Both the position numbers and the translations under genes were made by a program. DNA of 36,474 nt from Elusimicrobiota bacterium (GTDB taxonomy: Bacteria > Elusimicrobiota > Elusimicrobia > Elusimicrobiales > UBA9959). The DNA is taken from the NCBI GenBank assembly GCA_022013385.1, contig JAKLQJ010000119.1, positions 1-36,474 on the forward strand, given 5' to 3'. Positions 1 through 12,900 of the stretch are shown here, in pieces. The notes beneath the pieces are model-generated. The model worked only from the letters and a program-made list of their open reading frames with translations, was not told the DNA's origin and did no database searches. Within the stretch, counting starts at the first letter, position 1, and each line of letters begins with the position of its first letter.

Positions 1-900
1 ACGGATGTGGCTAGCGGCAGAGAAGAACTTTCGGCCTTAATAGTGTGGCTTGAAGCTACTACGGGAGTAAATACAAAAACAGTCGCGCCGGATTCAAGCG
101 GTTGAGAAGAAGGATTTATATCGTATTGGTCGGTTATAATATTCACCGCCGCATAAAAATTGGCCGTAGTATCGGTGTTGTAATAAGGGTCAACCCCATA
201 AACAGTAGCGCTGAAAGTTGAACCGGCAAGCTGATCGATAGGAACGCCGATTTTACCCTTCGGTTCGCTTGTCTTGCCCTGAACCCTTGTCTCACCGGGC
301 AATAAAACCAAAAGTCTGTCAGCATCTTGCGCTATCACCGGCACATTGCTTGAAGGATTCGAAGCATTGCTATAAATCCCCTGCCCCTTGGCTCTTACAT
401 TCCAGCCTGTCGGATCGGCGGATACGAAAATCCTGTTTACTGTGGTAGAACCGACAAAGACCGCATTAGTATCAGGGCTTATGATTGAATTATTGTCGTC
501 GGTATCTGAAATATCCACGCTTGCCGCCGACGATAGCGCCAAGTTCCAATATTTATCGGTAACCCGAATTAGAAATGGAACGCTTAAACCCGCGGATTTG
601 GTTCTCGGCAAGCCCTCGCGGCCCTCGCTTCCGATAGGCTCCATTTTGCCTGGAGCCGGCATTTGGCCCGCAGGGTCAAAGTCGGCTATCACCTGCAATC
701 TGTCAGCTGTCGCCGGGTTAATAATGACGCTCGTAGTTCCGAATATACCCGGATTATCTTTATCTTCCACGCGTAAAGTTCTTATCGCCGCCTTTCTCGG
801 GCGGACAGTAAAATCATGTTTTCCAAGCCAAGCCGGCTGAAATTGCTGTTGCTTGGGCAAACCGTGTATTTCATCCGTTATATCATCATTATCCATATAT
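1..900 (-). other. Distinct domain region with two copies of an 'L(Q/L)V..PGE/PG..G..G.P....AG..F...V...D.Y(W)N' repeat
   Basis: Hand translation: 'DRLQVIADFDPAGQMPAPGKMEPIGSEGREGLPRTKSAGLSVPFLIRVTDKYWNLALSSAASVDISDTDDNNSIISPDTNAVFVGSTTVNRIFVSADPTGWNVRAKGQG' followed by 'DRLLVLLPGETRVQGKTSEPKGKIGVPIDQLAGSTFSATVYGVDPYYNTDT'. It differs clearly from the preceding Ig-like array. Confidence 0.7.
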
Positions 901-3900
901 TCAGGACCGCCGGGCGCGCCGTCTATATAGAAATTGAGCGTTCCGTTATAAGCGGAAGCGGTATTGCCTGAGCCGGCAATTCCATCCTTCGCCTCAACCG
1001 TCAGAGTTATATCAGACCCCGCCTCGGCAGGATTAACAGACACACTCAAAGCAAAACTCTGAGCGGGCGCCGCAATATAAAATTTCGGGCCCTGAGTTAT
1101 TATGGTTTGCTGCGTTCCGGCATTATCGGTTGCCTTAATCCACGAAGCATAGCGGTCTCCTCTAACCCAGCATGGAATATTAGTCGGATTAGGATCGGGA
1201 CATATCAGACTGTCATACTGCCAATTACCTAAGGAATCGGTAAAGACGGCCGAATCCCATACGGCGCCTTCGCTTGCCGCGGTCCAAGTTGAACCGTTCC
1301 AGAAATATCCGGTATCATCCCATCCGCCATAAGGTATCGGGCCCGCGGGGGCAAGATACGGCTCAGTATCTCTGAACACAAGGATATTAACACCGCCTTT
1401 GTGCCAGCCGAGACTGGGATAAACGCCTGAACCCGCGCCGTTTATGCCGGTGGTAAATCCAGGATCGGAAGAATTTCCTGAAAGCATTTTGTTATCATTG
1501 TAAATCACATCGTTTACGGGATTTAGTATTGAAGACTTAGGCTCGGTTATGTCAAACAAAAATCTGGACTTGCCGACCGCAAGCTGGACATTGCCTATGG
1601 AATCTGTCGCCGATGACTTTACAATATAATGATATGCGCTCGTAAACTCCAACAGACCGTTCGTATATGTCCACGACGAAGGATAAAGACTTAAAATAGG
1701 CAACCAAACCTCTGTGTCTGAAGTAAATTCAGAGCCTGTAAAGTATTTTGGGCCGCCGATTTCATTTTCGCTTAATATGGAAATGAAGACGCTGTCAACA
1801 GTGGTTACGCCGTCCACCGAAGTGCCGCTTAACACTGCGAGAGAATTATAAGCCGTATCGGGGCCCGGCCTGTCAGGACCGGACATAGGCGGTTCATTAT
1901 CAAATATGAATGTTCTGGTTGAATAGTTAATTTCGTCATTCGCGGTGGAATCTCTGGCTTTTGAGGCTATATAAAATTTCTTACCGTTAACTCCGTCATG
2001 AGTTGCCTGTTTCCACACATAAATTAATTGGCTCGGATCGTCAAAATCAGAATGACTGAAATCCCATGAAAGAATGGTTGCCTTTGGGCCGCCGCCTAAT
2101 AAAGTCGGCCAATCAGGATCGTTAATAATCCAATGCTTCCCGCCTATAGTGTCCGGCGTCCAATAATATGTCGTTCCCGCGCTTATATACCACATTTTTA
2201 TTCTTACCTCATCCAGCGGCGAACCATAATCAAGCGCCGTCCCTGTGATATTCGTCATTGAAGAATACAATATATCGTCGGAAGGCGGATATAATATGGC
2301 CGAGCCCGGAGGAGTTTTATCAAAGCTGAATGTGGAACTTGTGATACTATAATTGCCGGCTCTATCCTTGGTCTTTATCTCTATCCTGAGCTCATGGTCT
2401 CTATCAGGCCATGAGACCAATGATGAATCATATGCCCAACCAAATTCTCCGCTCTGAGAAGAGGAACTGTTTACGATATTCCATGTCGAGGAATCAATCC
2501 AACCGGAACTCTCGCTCCAATATTTGGTCAATGGCACATCAAAAATTCTGATTTGCGGGTAGTTTACATTAAAAGCGTCGTTCGCGGTTCCGGATATGGA
2601 AAGCAATGAATTATATCTGCTGGCATCTTCGGGCTGACTGATAAAAGCGGTGGGAGAAGAAACATCAAACCTGAATGAGCTTCCGCCGGTAACGGTTTCG
2701 GTATTGCCGGCGATATCATAAGCCCTCGTTCTAATTGTGTATAAACCCCCGTCAGTCAATCCAGTGCTATTGTCTGAAGGCGGCAATTGCGTATTCTTCG
2801 TCCAGTTCGCTCCGCTCGCCGCGGCAAGCCATGTCTCCGACACCACCCAAATGGCGCCGTTCCAAAAAACGGTTCCTGAACTTATGGTTATCTGAGCGCC
2901 TGAAGCGCCTGAAGGGTTGGTATTTTGATCCTGCGCTGTGCCTGTTATTGAAACTATGTTATTGAAAAATGACCCGTCGGCAGGGCTCACTACGCCGGAT
3001 AAAGGAGGCGTGGTATCATATCTAATGGTGGTGGCGGTGGGCGGCGTCATTACATTACCCGCGATATCGTCGGCAATGACCTGAATATTGTAACTGATAT
3101 TATCCTGCAGGGGCGGAGCCGATGCTGTCCATGTATAATTTGGACCGGAGCCTGAAATACCGGCCGTTATCCATTTCTGAGTAATTGAGTTGAAAGTGGC
3201 AAAACCGACATCGTAATAAAGCGATGAACCGACTTCCTGAAAAGAGATTGAGGCTGATTTTATTTTAAAATTTTCATATGCCGTTCCGCTTACGGAAGCA
3301 AGAGTTTTAAGATTGCCTTGGCTGCTCGGCAATCCCACAGGAAATGTTATGGCGGCTCCGGGAGCGAATGTGTCATAAGTAAATGTGACGGAAGAAATCT
3401 CCGTCTCTTCATTCGGCGGTAAAACATCGTCCTTGGCCCTTACCTTAATTCTGTACAGATATCCGTTTGAAAAAGCGGGCGCGTCCATATTCCAGTTCAG
3501 ACCGTCATAAGAGCCGTTCAGAGACGCTCCGCTTAATGGATAAAATGTCTCGCTTGTCGCGGTAAATGTGCCGGGCACAATGCCTGTCCAATAAGCATTG
3601 CCCGGGGACACTTCCTGTATGCTTATTTCTATTTGGCCCATTGATGAAATGCCTGCTAAATTATCCAAAGCGGCGCCTGATATTGAGGCCAAAGTTTTTA
3701 ATACGGCTCCGTCAAGCGGCGCCGTTACTCTTGATTCGGGAGGCGTTATGTCATAAAGGATATTTGTCTTTGCCACGACATTGTCAAACACATTGGAAGG
3801 ATTGGCAACGGGAATAGCATTGTCCTGAGCTCTAGCTTTTATGGCATAAATTTTATCCTGAACCATAGCGCCCTGAAATCCCGCCTGAGTATAAATCCAT

Positions 3901-6900
3901 GTTCCTGATGAGGGGCCCTGCACAGCCCAGTTGGTAGCCGACCACCATGAATTCGTGTTATCAAGAGTGGTTGAAGAAAATTGAGCCGCATTGTCATAAT
4001 AATATGTGTTTCCGCCGTCAAGATACGAGATTTGAATCTGAATATTATTCATTGACGCCATTCCGGAATTAGTATCCCAATTAGGATCATTCGCCGTTCC
4101 CGAAACCGAGACTAAATCGGATATTTTGGCGCCTGAAGCTATTGAATTTATATCTATGAGCGGCGCGGACTTATCAATCGTAAATGTAACCGATGAACCA
4201 TTGCCCGTGAATATTGTTTGAGTATTGCCGGCCTTATCGATCGCTTCAACCCACATCGTGTAAATGCCTTTATCCGCCCAAGATGGTATTGCCGCGATGG
4301 ACCATGAAGACTGGTGAACAGACGAATTTGTGGAAACTAAAGAACTTGGATTCCAGCTTGAACCTGTCCAGTATTGGCTGGAGATATTATCTTTTATATG
4401 CAGTTTAACGGTGTCTATCTGCATGCCCGGAAGTTGCGCCTCATTGGCTATGACCATGGTTTCATGTAAAGCGCCCGAAGCAATTTGCACATTGGAACGC
4501 GCCTCGTCGGCATATACGCAAGCAACCGCGGCTGTGGGAATGGAAATATCATAACTAAACACCTTGCCCGTTGAGAGTTCCGATTGATTGCCTTCCAAAG
4601 CGGTATTATTGTAAGTTAGATCCGAAGCTTTGGCCTTAACTTCGTATTGAACACCGTTTATAAAAGCGGACGTGGGATAACTTACGGCATATTCCCATGA
4701 AGAACCTGCCACATAGTAAACGGATTCATTTGCGCTTTGACTCCAAGAAACGGTAAAAGTGCTGGAAGCATTATCCCAATACTTGCCGGCATAATCTCCG
4801 TTATTGGCCTTGATTTGAGTCCAAACCTTGTAAATGCCGGCCGCAGGCGGACTTGTCCCCGGCAGGTCAATGACCGCGCCGCCTAAAATATCAAGAGAAT
4901 TATAGTAGGGATTTAATGCGCCGGGAATATTTACGACTGTATTAGGCGCCGCCGTATCAAAGAAAAACTGAATCATTAAAGGAACAGATTCATCCACATT
5001 GGAAAAATTCGTTCCTATTGATCGCATTGTATATGACGAAGAGTCTATAAACTCGGGCAGGTTTACATCATATGTCCAATTACCGCCCGAAGGCATTATG
5101 GAGCCGGTGGAAACCGCAACCGATTGCCAAACCGAAGCATCAAAATTCCAATAATAATCATCCGAAAGCCTTATTATTTCAAGCGCCAGTTTTTGAGTAT
5201 CGTCATTTGCGGTGCCGTTGACAACTGTCAACTCTTTGTAATACTTCAAATTCAGCGGCATTGTAATTCCGGTTTCGGACGGAGGCGGAGTAAACTTAAA
5301 TCTCCTAGAGCCGAAAGATGACTCGCCGTTAGAAGCATTATCAACAGCGCTGGATTTGGCGATATAGAAGCATTGCGGTTTAAAGGTAATTGCGGAACTG
5401 TTAAAACTCCACGCATTAGTTCCCCAATTATAGGAGTTAACGCCATGCCACTTCTCAGGAATTTGCCACGAAATTCCGTTCCAATAATAACCATTATTAC
5501 CCGTGTTCGTGCAATCGATGTCTTGAACGGTATCCTGCCTGATTCTTATCTGAACCGTTGATATGTCGGCCGTAAAATCATCGGCCGTGCCCGAGACGGA
5601 AGCAATAGTCAATACGCCGTCGCCTTCAATAGCTGGAACGGTAATAGCGGAATTCGGTTCAACCAAATCAAGAGTGAAAGTTGATTGGTTTAAGTTAAAA
5701 TCGGAATAGTTCCCGGCCTTATCAAAGACTTTGGCTTTCAGAACAAATGTGGCGCTTGTTCTGCCAATAGCCCAAGAATCGGCCAAAATCGGATTATTTG
5801 AAGGCAATGCCGAAACAGACCAATCGGAAGATGCCGCTATTGTCGTGCTGACAAAAGCGCCCTGCCAAGTCAAAGAGTTGAAATTCCAGTATTTTTGAGG
5901 CTGGAAATCGGTATCCGTCAAAAGAAACTCAATCTCGTCAAGTTCGCTATTTATTCCTCCGCCGACAATAGGGTCATCGGCAATACCTGAAACGAGAGAT
6001 TTGGCATTAAAGAAACTCTGGTGAACGGGACTAACTATTGAAGCAGTCGGGGTTGAATAATCCAGTATAAAAACAGCCGTGGAATAAATTATTTCTGTAT
6101 TAGGGCCGCCGTTTACCGGCTGAGTATTGTCGCGAGCATATGATTGCACTTCAAATTTGAATCCGTTTCCTTTATCGGCGCCGCTATAACAGTCTCCGGG
6201 ATTTGCTCCTCTGAAAGCCGTCGGTTCTATATTTTTGGTCCATTCGGACAGCGAACCCCCGTCCTGCTGATTCCAACCGTCGGAGAGAGTGGTTAACCAC
6301 TGGTTTAAAAGCGCGTCATAATCGCAACGAGCGCTTCCAATGTCAAACCTCCTTATCCTGACAAAGACATTATTTAAACCCGACGGAATACCGGCCTCAA
6401 CTTCGGCCGCGGTGCCCGCTATAATGCTTATCGGATGATTCAAATAGACTGCGGGGCCATTGCCCAAAGCGGGAGATGTGCTAACCGATACGGGAGCAAA
6501 CCTGTCCATCGTAAAGAGATTTTCGCCCGAAGAAGGAGCAGGATTATCCGGCCTTGAAATATTCTGGGCGAGATCTTTGCCTCTAACATAGATTTTGAAC
6601 TTAAGAGCCCCGCCAAGCGTATTGAAATAGTTTGCAAGGCTTGGACTAATGTATGTCCAAGATGATGAATAAACATTGCTGGCGTTTATCCAATGAGAGG
6701 AAGGATTATAATCACCCACCAAATCCCAAGTTGCGCCGTTCCAATAGGCTCCGTCGCCGTTTCTTTGAATTAGAACTTGGATTCCATCGCCCGGATTTAT
6801 GCCGGAATAAGGTTCCAAAAAAGTTCCTTCAATTTGTGGAAGAGCCGTATAAGCGAAATTATCGCCCGGAAGAGTTACATCAACGCTTGGAGCGGAATTG

Positions 6901-9900
6901 TCATAACAAAACTGCTTCTCAATATAGACTTCGGTATTTTGAGACCTGTCAATTGATCTGGCTCTCACATAATAAGTGGAGCCTTCGGTCAAAGACGGGG
7001 GCCAAGTATCGGGAGCTTTCGGATAAGTCCAATTGGCTCCTGAATTTATGTCAACACCGATGACAGCGTCGGTTACAATGCCCGTGAAAGTTATGTCGGC
7101 CTTTCTCCAGAAATTGCCGACGGCAAAACCCGTGCCGTTAAACGAATTTCCGCCCGAATCAAACACCTGAATTTCTATGCCGCCAGGCGCAATACCTGAA
7201 ATCGCCTCTGTTGAAGTATTGACCCAATCAATAGCTGTCCCCGAAAATGTCGCCACTTGAGAAGCCTTGCTAAAAGGCAAACTCGGAGAAAGTATCGTGG
7301 TGGAAGGCTTATTTATGTCATATATAAATTCGGAAACGACCGCATCTTGAGGAATATAATTTCCGGCATTGTCTTGTGCCCACATCTGAGCTTTGTACCG
7401 CTTATTGCCCGCTAATGAAGGTTCCGAGTATGTCCATGGATTTAGATTCGTTACGGCAAGCCATGTGGACTCAACAACCGTCCATGCCAAACCGTTCCAT
7501 TTGGGCTTAATAGCGCCCGCTTCGGAAAGGTTTGAAATCTGGATTTTTATCGGCGGAACTATTCCGCTTGGAACATCGGCCGAGTTTCCTGTTAATGTTC
7601 CAAGCGCTCTTGAAGTTCCGTAAAAAGCGTTCTCGCCGGACATGGGAGTAGACACTGTTACAGCCGGATAATTGAAATCGGATGTAACACTTATAATTGA
7701 AGGCGTTTCCTGATTTCCGGCTTCGTCAAGCCCCGCTATTGAAAAATTGTAAACCTGATTGTGAATTGAAATATCGGGCAAATTGTAACTCACGGGCGGA
7801 TATGTCCATGTCACGGTGGAAGCCGAAGCGGTAAAATCAACCGGCAAATCAATCGCGGTCGGAGAACTCCATTTAACTCCCGTCCAATACCATGTGTCGG
7901 TTCCGGAAATATAGTATGCTCTGAGTTTCAAGCCCGGCGCGCCGGATTCAAGTCCTGAAGCTCCTCCATAACTCGTTCCCGAAATTTCAGATAAAGTATT
8001 TTGAATGAACCCTCCCGCGGCGGGAGTTGAAACCCTTGAAACAGGAGGAGTTCCGTCCACTATAAAAGTGCGTGCCGCCCACGGATCTTGCTCATTTCCT
8101 CCATTTGCTCCCATAGGTTCGGCTTTGTCAAAGGCTCTCGTTTTTAATGTGTATTCTTTATCCGAAATCCAATCATCGGAACTAAAAGAGTATTTCCATG
8201 TATCCGTTCCGCTAGCGTCTTGCCATGCCGTGATATCGGTCACAGTCCACGAACTAAAATTGGAGCCTGCCCAGTAATAGGTTGTCCCGCCGTCAAGGTA
8301 ACTCAAATGGATTTGAACTTTATTAAGAAGCTCTCCGACAAAAGGCAAAGACGCATCCGAGGCGCCTCCGTTCAAAGCGTCAATGCCGGACAAACCGGTT
8401 GGTTTATATTTGACGGTATCCACCGGCTGATTGATTGAAGAATTTGGCGGAGTCGTATCCCAAATAAAAGTCATCGATGAAACCGTATCCGTAAAACCGC
8501 TTTGCGCATTGCCCGCCTTATCCCAAGCTCTTGTTTGAAGAATATAATACCTTCCGCTCGCGCCCGTTACTCCGGAATATGTCCATGTACTGGTGCCTGA
8601 AACCACATTGAATGAAGAGCTGCCTTGGTCAAAATTGGAACCGCCCCAATATTTATTATTGGCTTCGTCATAAATTTGAATCTCCACCTTATTCAAATCG
8701 GATTTATAATTCGGAGCGTAAAAGCCTGCCTCGTCTAATGCCGTTCCTTCAATAAGCGCCAATGATCTTAAGACCTTCATGTTCGCGGGATAAGAAATAT
8801 AGGTTTTGGGAGTTCTGGTATCAAAAAGAACCTCATAATTTGTCATTTGGCCTTCATCGGTTTGCTTGTTTTGCGCTTTGTCTTTCGGAATAAAGTAAAC
8901 TCCGTATTTCTTCCCGTCTTTTAAGCCGGAATTCACCAAGGTGGCCGTTGACCAGTTTACAATCGTGGCGGCCGCATATTCCGCTTCTATGTACGATTCG
9001 GCTCCCGAAACTGTAAAACTGGAACCGCTCCAATAAGTTCCGGCATCAATGTCCTTGATTCTCACATAAATATTCGCGCCTCCCGCTTTATTGAGCGATG
9101 GTTGCGTAATATTTCCGGGATCGGTGGCGGTGCCGGATACAGCCGGCATGGAATTTATGTAATAAGTGCCGGGCGCCAATATCTCTCCAACGGGAATAGT
9201 ATTGTCTATAACGATTCTTCTTTGAGTGGACGGACTTTGAGCTTCATTGGACGAGTTATAACCTATCGTAGTTACCGTATATGAAGCATTATCAACCGTA
9301 AAAGCCGCGTTTCCGTTTATGCCTAGCGCCCAAGAACCGGCTGTCGCGCTCGTGAATGTATATGTATCGGAATCAACCCAATGCAAAGAGGGCTCATACC
9401 ACCAGCTTGCGGGCTCTTTCAATCTCTTTATGTGTATTTTAACGCTATCAACCGCTCTCAAATTGGAACCTACGCCTGATATGGTTAAAACATCGCCTGC
9501 TCTATAATTTTTATCGTCCGGGCCGGCCGGGTTGCTTATTGTGGTATTCGCTTGAGGAGTTTGCAGATAAAACGAAATATCGGGACTTTCCAAACCCGGA
9601 GTCAGCGCCTTATTGCCGGCTTTATCAACGGCGAGAGCCTGAATATCGTATTGACTATCGTTTATCCAACTTATAGCCGATGTGTTAAAATTCCAATTGC
9701 CGGGTTGGCCTTTAACATTATCCACGGTGGCTGTCGCAATCCATAGTCTGTCATCGGGATAAACGCCGCCGGGGCAAGATATGAAATCGCTTCCATCGTA
9801 GCATTGTGGAAATCCAAGTCCGGAAATTTGCTTGATTGATATTTCAACCACTCCGCTGTCTTTCAATTCGCCGGGCAAAGTATCTTGAGCGGTTCCCGAT

Positions 9901-12900
9901 ACTAAATTCACGAATTCGACAGTTCCGGTTGGAAAGGTGGCTTTTGAAGTCGGCTTGGTAGTGTCGCCTGTGAAGTAATTGGTCGTATATTGAGTTTGAA
10001 TATTTGAGACAATGTCTCTTACTCTGCTCATAGCGTGATAAGTGGTTCCGTCGGCAATAGCTCCAAGCGGCAGATTATATGTCCAAGTTCCCGACGACAT
10101 CCCGACAAAATCCGCTTTTTTCCATTCTCTTATCGCGCTATTAAATCCTAAGCCGTCCCACCATTTTTCATCCGCAAGCCTTTCTATGGCAACTTCAACC
10201 GCCGTCTCGCTTTCACTTATGCCGGATTCAAAATTCCTAGGACTTGACCAACCATTGATATTTTCAACGCTATCATCGGCCGTTCCGGTTATAGCCGGAA
10301 CCGAACCTATGAAACTGTTGTTTACCGGGAAATCGATTTTTGAAGTGGGGGTGGTCATATCCACTATAAAAGTGAATGTCGAAAAATAAGCCCCGTCGCT
10401 ATTGTTCAAGGCATTATCTCTGGCATAACTGTAAAAATTATACTGATAACCGTCATTAAGAGCCGACTCATTAAAACTTTTTTCCCAAGGGTTTGTTCCG
10501 TTAGTATTATAATCGTCTCCGGCCGCTCCGAACCAATCGTCATTGGTAAAACGCCAATAAGCTCCGTCAGAGCGCTTTAATTTTATCCTTACCGCGCTCA
10601 CTCCGCTGGGCTGAGGACTGCCGTCATAAGAGGTTCCTCTCACAAGGCCGGTTGAATTTGCCAAAACAAAAGATTCTGGAACCGTAATGCCCGTTACGGG
10701 GTCGGACTTGTCAAAAGAGAAATAATGAGCCGGTAAAGCGTCGGCATTTAAATTGTTGTCTATTTGAGCGTTTGAAGGAGTCGGACTCCAATTTCCGGCT
10801 TTATCAATGGCTCTTGCCCAAACATAAAGCCTGTTATTGTTCACATAGTCAATATTCGGCAGAGGGATATTCCACTCTCCGTTTGAATAAGTCGCCGTGC
10901 TCCAATGAGTGTATAAATCGCTGTCGTCCCAATCGGTTGAGTCTCCGTTATATGTTCCTTTCCAGACACTGCTAAAAGCATCCGCTTTAATCATGAGTTG
11001 CACAGTAGTAACAACGCCTGTATCGGTTGTGATGCCGTAAAGCGCTGGGATATCATTTTTGTATGAATTATTCGCCGGCGCGGTAGTAATGGCCACGGGA
11101 ATAGCATTATCAAAGTTTATGGTTCTACCCACGCTTGCCGGTATATCCGCATTATCCGGCTGTCCGGTATTCGGGCCGAATTCCCTGTTTTGGGCCAAAT
11201 CGTATGCCCATGTCACTATCCGATACTGATAATTCTGACGGCTCGGGTCCGTCATATTGGTTTGAATCGCGGCCGATAAACCATAAGAAAATTCATTCGG
11301 TGAAGTCACTGTTGAATTATTGGCTTCATACCACTTTGGAGAGCCGGAACTAAAGTCCGAAGTTCCTTCGTCCCACCAGCCCGCGGAACCGCTTAAACGC
11401 CTGATAGCGACTTTAACAGTATAAGTGCCAAGTCCCGCTTCATAACTTAGAGCGCCGTCAGTATCATCCGAAGCCGTGCCGCTTATTTGGGTTAAAGAGT
11501 TTACATATTCCCCGTTCGGAGCCGTTATGGTGGATGTAGGCTTTTCTATATCATATTTCACGATTACACCGGAAATGGAAGAATTGTTTTTCGCAAAATC
11601 CGCAGATTTCGCCTCGAATTTATATCTGCTGTCATTTATGAACGCGATATCATTGTCATTAAATGTCCAATCGGCAACAGTGCCGCCGTTTATGGGCAGC
11701 CATATCGGAGCGACGCAAGCGATAAAAGAGCTTCCGTCAAAACAATTAGTATAATTCTCGTCGCCATCAACCTTGCTTACGGCAATTGTAACGGTGCTCA
11801 CTCCCGTATTTGGAGAACTCTGATTGCTTGCGGAAGTTCCCAGAACAGGAGTTGAAATAAATATTTGCGAATAAGTTTTGCCGTTTTTGGGAAAGTTCAA
11901 TGCAACCGAAGGCTCCGTAATGTCATAAGTAAAGGCATAAGTGGAGTAAAGAATTGAATAATTGCCCGCATAATCCAGCGTTTTGGCGCTTACAGTATAA
12001 ATCGTGTCATCTTCAAGCATAGCGCCTTCAACCGCATAATACCATGAGGTTGAACCGAGTTTATCAGTTTTATTCCATGTTTCGGCGGCCGTCACCCATT
12101 CGTTTGTGTCTCCTTCCCAATATTTTTTCACCGCCGTTCCGGTGGATATCCTTATCCGTGCCGAATTAAAACCGGCAATATCTCCGTTCGCATCGCCGTA
12201 TATTGTCGGTATTGAATTATGAGCCACAGAAGTCGGAGATGTTATTTCAACCGAAGGCGGACTATCGTCCACTATGAATTTATGAGTAACAAAAGGAGCT
12301 GTTTCCCAATTACCTTCGCTTAAAGGATTATCCGCCGTGCGGGATTTGTCCATAAACTTAGTTTCAAGTTTATATTCCCTGTCCCCGTCCCATAACATAT
12401 CAGGCAAATACACCCAATCCCAATTTGGTTCATTTTCGGTTATATTTACTCCTTGCCATGCCGTTATTTCCGTAACCGTGTATGAGCTAAAATTCGAACC
12501 CGTCCAATAGTAAGTGTCTCCGGTCTCCAAATACGAAACTCTTATTTTTCCGCTTTCAACTCCCGCATTGTTTTGAGTGTAAAAACTATCAGAAACGCTT
12601 CCTTTTAACCTGGAACTCGTTGCGCTTTTTCCTACATTAGAGCTTTGATACCGTCCGCTTAAACCGTCGGAGTTATCAAGAGGAAAAGTAATTGAAGAAG
12701 TGGGCGCTTTTCTGTCAATGTTAACGATAATGGAGGAAATATCAATATTGAAATTCTGCTGGGCATTTCCGGCAATATCCTCAGCTTTTGAAAGCAATAA
12801 ATATTTAAGCCCCGAACTTCCTGGAGTAAATTTACTGTCCAAACCAGAAGGAGCATAAATCCAGCTTGTGGCGTCCGGCGACAAATAGCCGTTACTATTC

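Noticed and set aside
143-325. Minus-strand 60-aa ORF as a separate gene
   Set aside because: Lies in a different frame from, and entirely inside, the giant CDS; no RBS or domain support.
388-840. Plus-strand ORF of 150 aa (and the many other plus-strand ORFs in the track)
   Set aside because: Antisense to the continuously open giant frame, with no recognisable domains. They are low-complexity shadow translations of the repeat sequence.
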